From Campylobacter fetus subsp. testudinum 03-427 (GTDB lineage Bacteria; Campylobacterota; Campylobacteria; Campylobacterales; Campylobacteraceae), in contig CP006833.1 of assembly GCA_000495505.1 (NCBI GenBank), positions 558,001 through 622,000 on the forward strand: DNA of 64,000 nucleotides. The letters are read 5' to 3'. Of this stretch, positions 59,942 to 64,000 are shown piece after piece (the first letter of the stretch is position 1; each line of letters begins with the position of its first letter). The notes beneath the pieces are model-generated. The model was not told the DNA's origin. It searched no databases and worked only from the letters and a program-made list of their open reading frames with translations. Both the position numbers and the translations under genes were made by a program.

Positions 59942-61033
59942 TTAAATAAATAAAGATGGATTTGCCCTAAGTAGCAAAGCGTAAGCGTGTAGAGCGCTTT
60001 GCTCTCTTATATAGTCTCTATCTCCTTCTAAAAGCAGTCTTGAGGTTTGGACATCGCCGTTTTTATTTGCCACGGCGACAAACACCGTGCCTACTGGTTT
60101 TTCTTTACTTCCTCCCTCAGGTCCTGCGATACCGCTTATAGCTATAGCATAATCGCATTCGCAAAGTTTCAATACTCCAAAACACATCTGCTCCACGCAC
60201 TCTTTGCTTACTGCTCCAAATGTTTCTAATACGCTATTTTCTACATCTATCCAATTATGCTTTATGTGATTTGCATAAGTTATCACGGAGCCTTCAAATG
60301 CGCTACTTACTCCTGGTACGGCGCCTATCTTTGAAGCACAAAGTCCAGCAGTGCAAGACTCCGCAAAGGTAATTTTCTGATTTTTTTGTATTAATTTTTT
60401 TGCTATAAAAGATACTATGCTTTTATCATTTATAATTTTATTTGCAAATAAATTTGAAGCACTATCGATAAAACCTTTTATCTGACCGTATTTATTTGCT
60501 CCAGCTCTTACGTAAGTAAGACCAGATAGCAGCTCAGTAAGGCTGATATTTACGTTGTAGGTTGTAGCAAGTGGTTCTAAAAGTATCCTAGCACTCTCTT
60601 TGTCGATATCTAAAATATTGAAAAATTGAGATTCTAATTCTATATTTGTAAGAATTTGTGGAAGCTTTTTTGTCGGTTCTGCTTTTATAAGATTTATAGA
60701 AGCTAAGTTCAAATCGAGCAAAAAGCTATCTTTGGTATGAACCTGCGCTCTTGATGGAATTAGAGTTTCATCTTTTAACTCTATGGTGTCGGTTGTAAGA
60801 GTGGCTAGAATTTTGCTTAAAGTATAAAAGTTGCTATCGTTTGCTATGATTGTTATAAAATTGAAGTTTTTAGAGTGATTTTCTATATAAAACGGTAGTT
60901 CTTTATCACTATTTTGTATGTAATATACCATTCCTAACTCACCAAAATGTGATTCATAGCTACTAAAAACATAGTTTAAAAAAGGCTTGTTTATCTGTAA
61001 CTCTTCTCCTACTATTATGATGATATGTCTCAT
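59942..61033 (-). CDS. cinA: CinA-family protein (nicotinamide-nucleotide amidase type)
   Basis: A 363-residue protein. The C-terminal CinA domain (about 205-355) has ITFAESCTAGLCASKIGAVPGVS, YANHIKHNWI and AISGIAGPEGGSKEKPVGTVFVAV, the residues of NMN deamidases. The N-terminal 190 residues lie where the MoCF/COG1058 domain normally sits but match it poorly, so that domain is degenerate. It may recycle NMN. Its association with competence is historical. It is convergent with the large exported protein. Confidence 0.85.
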   Translation of the reverse strand: MRHIIIIVGEELQINKPFLNYVFSSYESHFGELGMVYYIQNSDKELPFYIENHSKNFNFITIIANDSNFYTLSKILATLTTDTIELKDETLIPSRAQVHTKDSFLLDLNLASINLIKAEPTKKLPQILTNIELESQFFNILDIDKESARILLEPLATTYNVNISLTELLSGLTYVRAGANKYGQIKGFIDSASNLFANKIINDKSIVSFIAKKLIQKNQKITFAESCTAGLCASKIGAVPGVSSAFEGSVITYANHIKHNWIDVENSVLETFGAVSKECVEQMCFGVLKLCECDYAIAISGIAGPEGGSKEKPVGTVFVAVANKNGDVQTSRLLLEGDRDYIREQSALHAYALLLRANPSLFI

Positions 61034-61049
61034 TTAAACCTCCTAATGT

Positions 61050-61664
61050 TTAGTATATAATTTTAAATTTAGTATAGATATTTTGTGAATTTTCAGGATC
61101 GTCATACGAGACGTTGAAACTCATATTTTTGTTTAACGATAGATCGATGTACGGAGAAGTGCTGTACTCTCCGTCTTTTTGATTTATAACGGCTCCAAAT
61201 TTTGTTTTATCGAAAATTTCTTTGCTGATTTCTAAATTCGGTGTGATCGTGCTATTTTTTATATCTTTTTCGTATGTTGCGTTTAGTTTGGTTTTTATAT
61301 CGAAGTTTGCAAAAGAAGTTGCGTGTTCTATGCCTATAGAATTGTTGGAAAAGTAATTTTCATCTTGTTTGTTTATCTTGTTGTCTATGTTAAATTTAAA
61401 TTTATCTAGATATGGATTATTAAAATTTAAAGAGTCGATACTAAGCAAATCTATGCTTTTAAGATCGAAATTATCGTTGTTTAGTTCAAAATTTGGCGAT
61501 ATCATCTTGCTTTGTTTTGCTTCTAAAACTTCACTGTTGATTTGATTTTCGATTTCAAAAGGTTTTATGAGTAAATTATCTCCGTTTTGCTTTAAAAAGT
61601 CACTTTGAAATTCGCTTGCACATATGAGAGATGCGCTTAAGATTACTGCGATTTTTCTTATCAT
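61050..61664 (-). CDS. exported protein of unknown function
   Basis: A 204-residue protein starting MIRKIAVILSASLICASEF (signal peptide), with AAAGGAG before the ATG at 61664. The mature part is rich in Asn, Asp, Lys and Ile; the C-terminal half alternates hydrophobic and polar residues as in an outer-membrane beta-barrel, and ends KFKIIY with an aromatic last residue. A longer frame to 61757 runs into the ileS promoter and is unlikely. I do not recognise a family. Confidence 0.6.
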   Translation of the reverse strand: MIRKIAVILSASLICASEFQSDFLKQNGDNLLIKPFEIENQINSEVLEAKQSKMISPNFELNNDNFDLKSIDLLSIDSLNFNNPYLDKFKFNIDNKINKQDENYFSNNSIGIEHATSFANFDIKTKLNATYEKDIKNSTITPNLEISKEIFDKTKFGAVINQKDGEYSTSPYIDLSLNKNMSFNVSYDDPENSQNIYTKFKIIY

Positions 61665-61782
61665 TTTGACTTTTTCTCCTTTGCTAAACGGTTTTATTAT
61701 TTTATCATATTCTACCAAGATAAATCTTAGTTTTATGAAATTTTTGATAAAATCCATAAATTTAAAAATTTAAGGTTGTTAA

Positions 61783-64000
61783 ATGGACTATAAAGATACA
61801 CTGTTGCTGCCGACGACGGATTTTGCTATGAGAGGCAATCTTCCTGAGTGTGAGCCGGCACGGTACGCAAAATGGGATGAGCAAAAAGTCTATGAAAAAA
61901 TGAAAGCTAAAAGAGAGAAATCTCCTATTAGTTTTAATATCCACGATGGTCCGCCATATGCAAACGGACACCTACATATAGGTCACTCACTAAATAAAAT
62001 TTTAAAAGATATAATTCTAAAAACACACTACTTTTTCGGTGATAGCGTAAGATATACTCCGGGCTGGGATTGCCACGGTCTTCCTATCGAACAGCAAGTT
62101 GAAGTGAAGCTCGGCGATAAAAAAAAGAGTATGAGTAAGTCAGATATCAGACAAGAGTGCAGAAACTGGGCTAAGGAGTTTATAGCTATTCAAAAAGATG
62201 AGTTTAAATCTCTTGGTGTGATAGGTGACTGGGATGATCCATATCTTACTATGAAATTTAAATTTGAAGCAAATATCTACAGAACTCTTTGTGAAGTGGC
62301 TAAAAAAGGACTTCTTATTGAGCGAAGCAAACCTGTTTTTTGGAGCTGGGCTGCTAGAAGCGCTCTAGCTGAAGCTGAAGTGGAATATGAAGATAAAGAG
62401 GATTATAGTTTGTATGTTGCTTTTTGCTTAAGCGACGCTGCTTGTAAAAAGCTAGGAGTTAGCGATGCAAAAGCTGTTATCTGGACTACTACACCATGGA
62501 CTTTAGTTGCAAATCAAGCTATTAGTTTAAATCCGAATGAAAAATACGCCATAACAAGCGAGGGTTATATAATAGCTCTTCCTTTAAAAGAAACTCTTAT
62601 AAATCAAGGTATCATAAATGGAAAAATAGTAAAAGAGTTTGCTTCAAGTGAGCTTGAAGGTTTAAGCGCTATCAATCCTCTAAATGGCAGGGATTCTAAA
62701 TTTATACTTGGGGAACATGTTTTGATGGATGGTGGAACCGGGCTTGTACATACTGCTCCTGGACATGGCGAAGATGATTATTTTGCAAGTTTGAAATACG
62801 GTATAGAAGTTATAATGCCTGTTGATGAAGCAGGGCTTTATGATGAGACTTTAAGGGTTAAAAAACTACTTCCTGAACATCTTTTAAGTGAGTTTATAGG
62901 TATTCATATATTTAAAGCAAATGAAAAATTAGTAGAGCTTTTGGGTGATGCGGCTATAAAAGTTAGTAAATTCGTGCATAGCTATCCGTTTTGCTGGAGA
63001 ACACATAAACCTGTGATTTACCGTGCTACAAAACAGTGGTTTATAGCTATGGATGAGCCAAAACTAAGCGGTAAAACTCTAAGACAAACAGCACTTGAAG
63101 CGTTAAATAACGTGAAGTTTTATCCAGAAGCTGGAGTTAAACGCATAGGCTCAATGATAGAAAATCGCCCTGATTGGTGTATTTCACGCCAAAGGGATTG
63201 GGGAGTTCCGATAGCTTTTTTTAGAGACTTGGCTACAAAAGAGCCTGTTTTTGATAGTGATGTTTTAGAGCATATCGCTAAGGTATTTGACGAAAAAGGC
63301 GCTGATGCGTGGTGGGACTTGGAAATTGCTCAATTGCTACCAAAAGGAACAAATTTAAATCCTGCGAATTTAGAAAAAGTAACTGATATTTTAGACGTTT
63401 GGTTTGATAGCGGATCTACTTGGAATGCAGTTTTAAATAGCGGAGATTACGACGCTGGTGGTTATCAAGCCGATATGTATCTTGAGGGAAGCGACCAGCA
63501 TAGAGGTTGGTTTCAAAGTTCATTGCTTTTAAGTTGTGCGGTAAATGAAAAAGCTCCTTATAAAAGTGTTTTAACTCATGGATTTACTGTTGATGGAAAC
63601 GGAAATAAAATGAGTAAAAGCAAAGGAAACGTTGTAGCTCCTTCAGATGTTGCTAAGAGATACGGAGTTGAAATTTTGCGTCTTTGGGTGGGACTAAGCG
63701 ACTACTCAAGCGATCTTAAAATCAGTGATGATATACTAAAACAAGTTGCCGAACAGTATAGAAAAATAAGAAATACAATAAGATTTTTACTAGCGAACAT
63801 AAATGATTTAGATGATATAAGTAGTCATTTTGGAACTCTTGATAAGTGGATACTTGCTCGTGCTACTAAGAGTTTTAAAGAGGTATCTGAGTGCTTTAAA
63901 AACTATGAGTATTCAAAAGGTTTTAATATATTACTAAATTTCTTAAGCACAGATCTTAGTGGAATTTATCTTGATATCTGTAAAGATAGACTTTACTGCG
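61783..64000 (+). CDS. ileS: isoleucyl-tRNA synthetase (partial)
   Basis: About 739 residues are visible; the gene runs off the right edge. The class I motifs are intact: [12 protein letters not shown] near residue 60 (HIGH) and [10 protein letters not shown] near residue 606 (KMSKS). The CP1 editing domain (about 180-400) contains the [15 protein letters not shown] editing loop. [11 protein letters not shown], read here as [14 protein letters not shown], also fits. AAGG precedes the ATG. It is divergent from the unknown exported-protein gene. Confidence 0.97.
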   Translation, partial: MDYKDTLLLPTTDFAMRGNLPECEPARYAKWDEQKVYEKMKAKREKSPISFNIHDGPPYANGHLHIGHSLNKILKDIILKTHYFFGDSVRYTPGWDCHGLPIEQQVEVKLGDKKKSMSKSDIRQECRNWAKEFIAIQKDEFKSLGVIGDWDDPYLTMKFKFEANIYRTLCEVAKKGLLIERSKPVFWSWAARSALAEAEVEYEDKEDYSLYVAFCLSDAACKKLGVSDAKAVIWTTTPWTLVANQAISLNPNEKYAITSEGYIIALPLKETLINQGIINGKIVKEFASSELEGLSAINPLNGRDSKFILGEHVLMDGGTGLVHTAPGHGEDDYFASLKYGIEVIMPVDEAGLYDETLRVKKLLPEHLLSEFIGIHIFKANEKLVELLGDAAIKVSKFVHSYPFCWRTHKPVIYRATKQWFIAMDEPKLSGKTLRQTALEALNNVKFYPEAGVKRIGSMIENRPDWCISRQRDWGVPIAFFRDLATKEPVFDSDVLEHIAKVFDEKGADAWWDLEIAQLLPKGTNLNPANLEKVTDILDVWFDSGSTWNAVLNSGDYDAGGYQADMYLEGSDQHRGWFQSSLLLSCAVNEKAPYKSVLTHGFTVDGNGNKMSKSKGNVVAPSDVAKRYGVEILRLWVGLSDYSSDLKISDDILKQVAEQYRKIRNTIRFLLANINDLDDISSHFGTLDKWILARATKSFKEVSECFKNYEYSKGFNILLNFLSTDLSGIYLDICKDRLYC

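Overview
The window is a stretch of AT-rich epsilonproteobacterial chromosome. It is almost certainly Campylobacter: the 16S rRNA, the leaderless-looking AT-rich promoters, the futalosine menaquinone genes, the FdhT/FdhU pair and the lolE-secA-lolA-helicase synteny all fit. The C. fetus/C. hyointestinalis side of the genus is most likely, because glnD, glnK and amtB are present (they are absent from C. jejuni as far as I recall). Species is not certain from memory alone. I see no prophage, insertion sequence, CRISPR array or integron; this is mostly core chromosome.

Layout. 1-2064 (minus): glnK-amtB-acetyltransferase nitrogen operon. 2271-11448 (plus): rpmH-rnpA-yidD-yidC-jag-mnmE-purL-TerB/J protein-purH, a ribosome, membrane-insertion, tRNA-modification and purine run. 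11579-15123 (plus): a small operon with a perfect FNR-type box at -41.5 encoding a DUF2249 protein, an NnrS/heme-copper-oxidase-like membrane protein and a DUF59 protein, then a chemoreceptor with a c-type haem motif. 15182-19802: aminotransferase, a small membrane protein, a FUSC exporter-like protein, an FtsL candidate and rsmH. 19911-24741 (plus): aldolase-like protein, ppiD, ftsA, ftsZ. 24758-32968: NlpC/P60-M15 wall-hydrolase lipoprotein, Pif1/RecD-like helicase plus exported partner, lolA, secA, lolE. 32971-38929 (minus): mqnE, purine permease, phosphoribosyltransferase, MFS carrier, GT-C enzyme and pseudopilin in one tight run. 39039-44990 (plus): glnD-glmS and fdhT-fdhU-like selenium/formate dehydrogenase accessory genes. 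45164-47740 (minus): murI and a UbiD-type decarboxylase.

48308-53737 is a complete 16S-tRNA-Ala-23S-5S operon with recognisable processing stems. It is followed by comEA, a nine-gene tRNA array (54811-55634) containing an exact 185-bp duplication and unusual C34 isoacceptors, a haemerythrin-GGDEF protein, a 989-residue exported protein of unknown role, cinA, a small exported protein and the start of ileS.

The most interesting items are: the FNR-type DUF2249/NnrS-like/DUF59 operon beside a haem chemoreceptor (a plausible nitric-oxide or oxygen response module); the tRNA array with a Glu-like tRNA that has a pyrimidine at position 37; homopolymer tracts near stable-RNA promoters; a strong promoter at 53931 with no obvious gene; and the haemerythrin-diguanylate cyclase next to the large surface-type protein. 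Functions are inferred from residues and neighbours; no database search was run.
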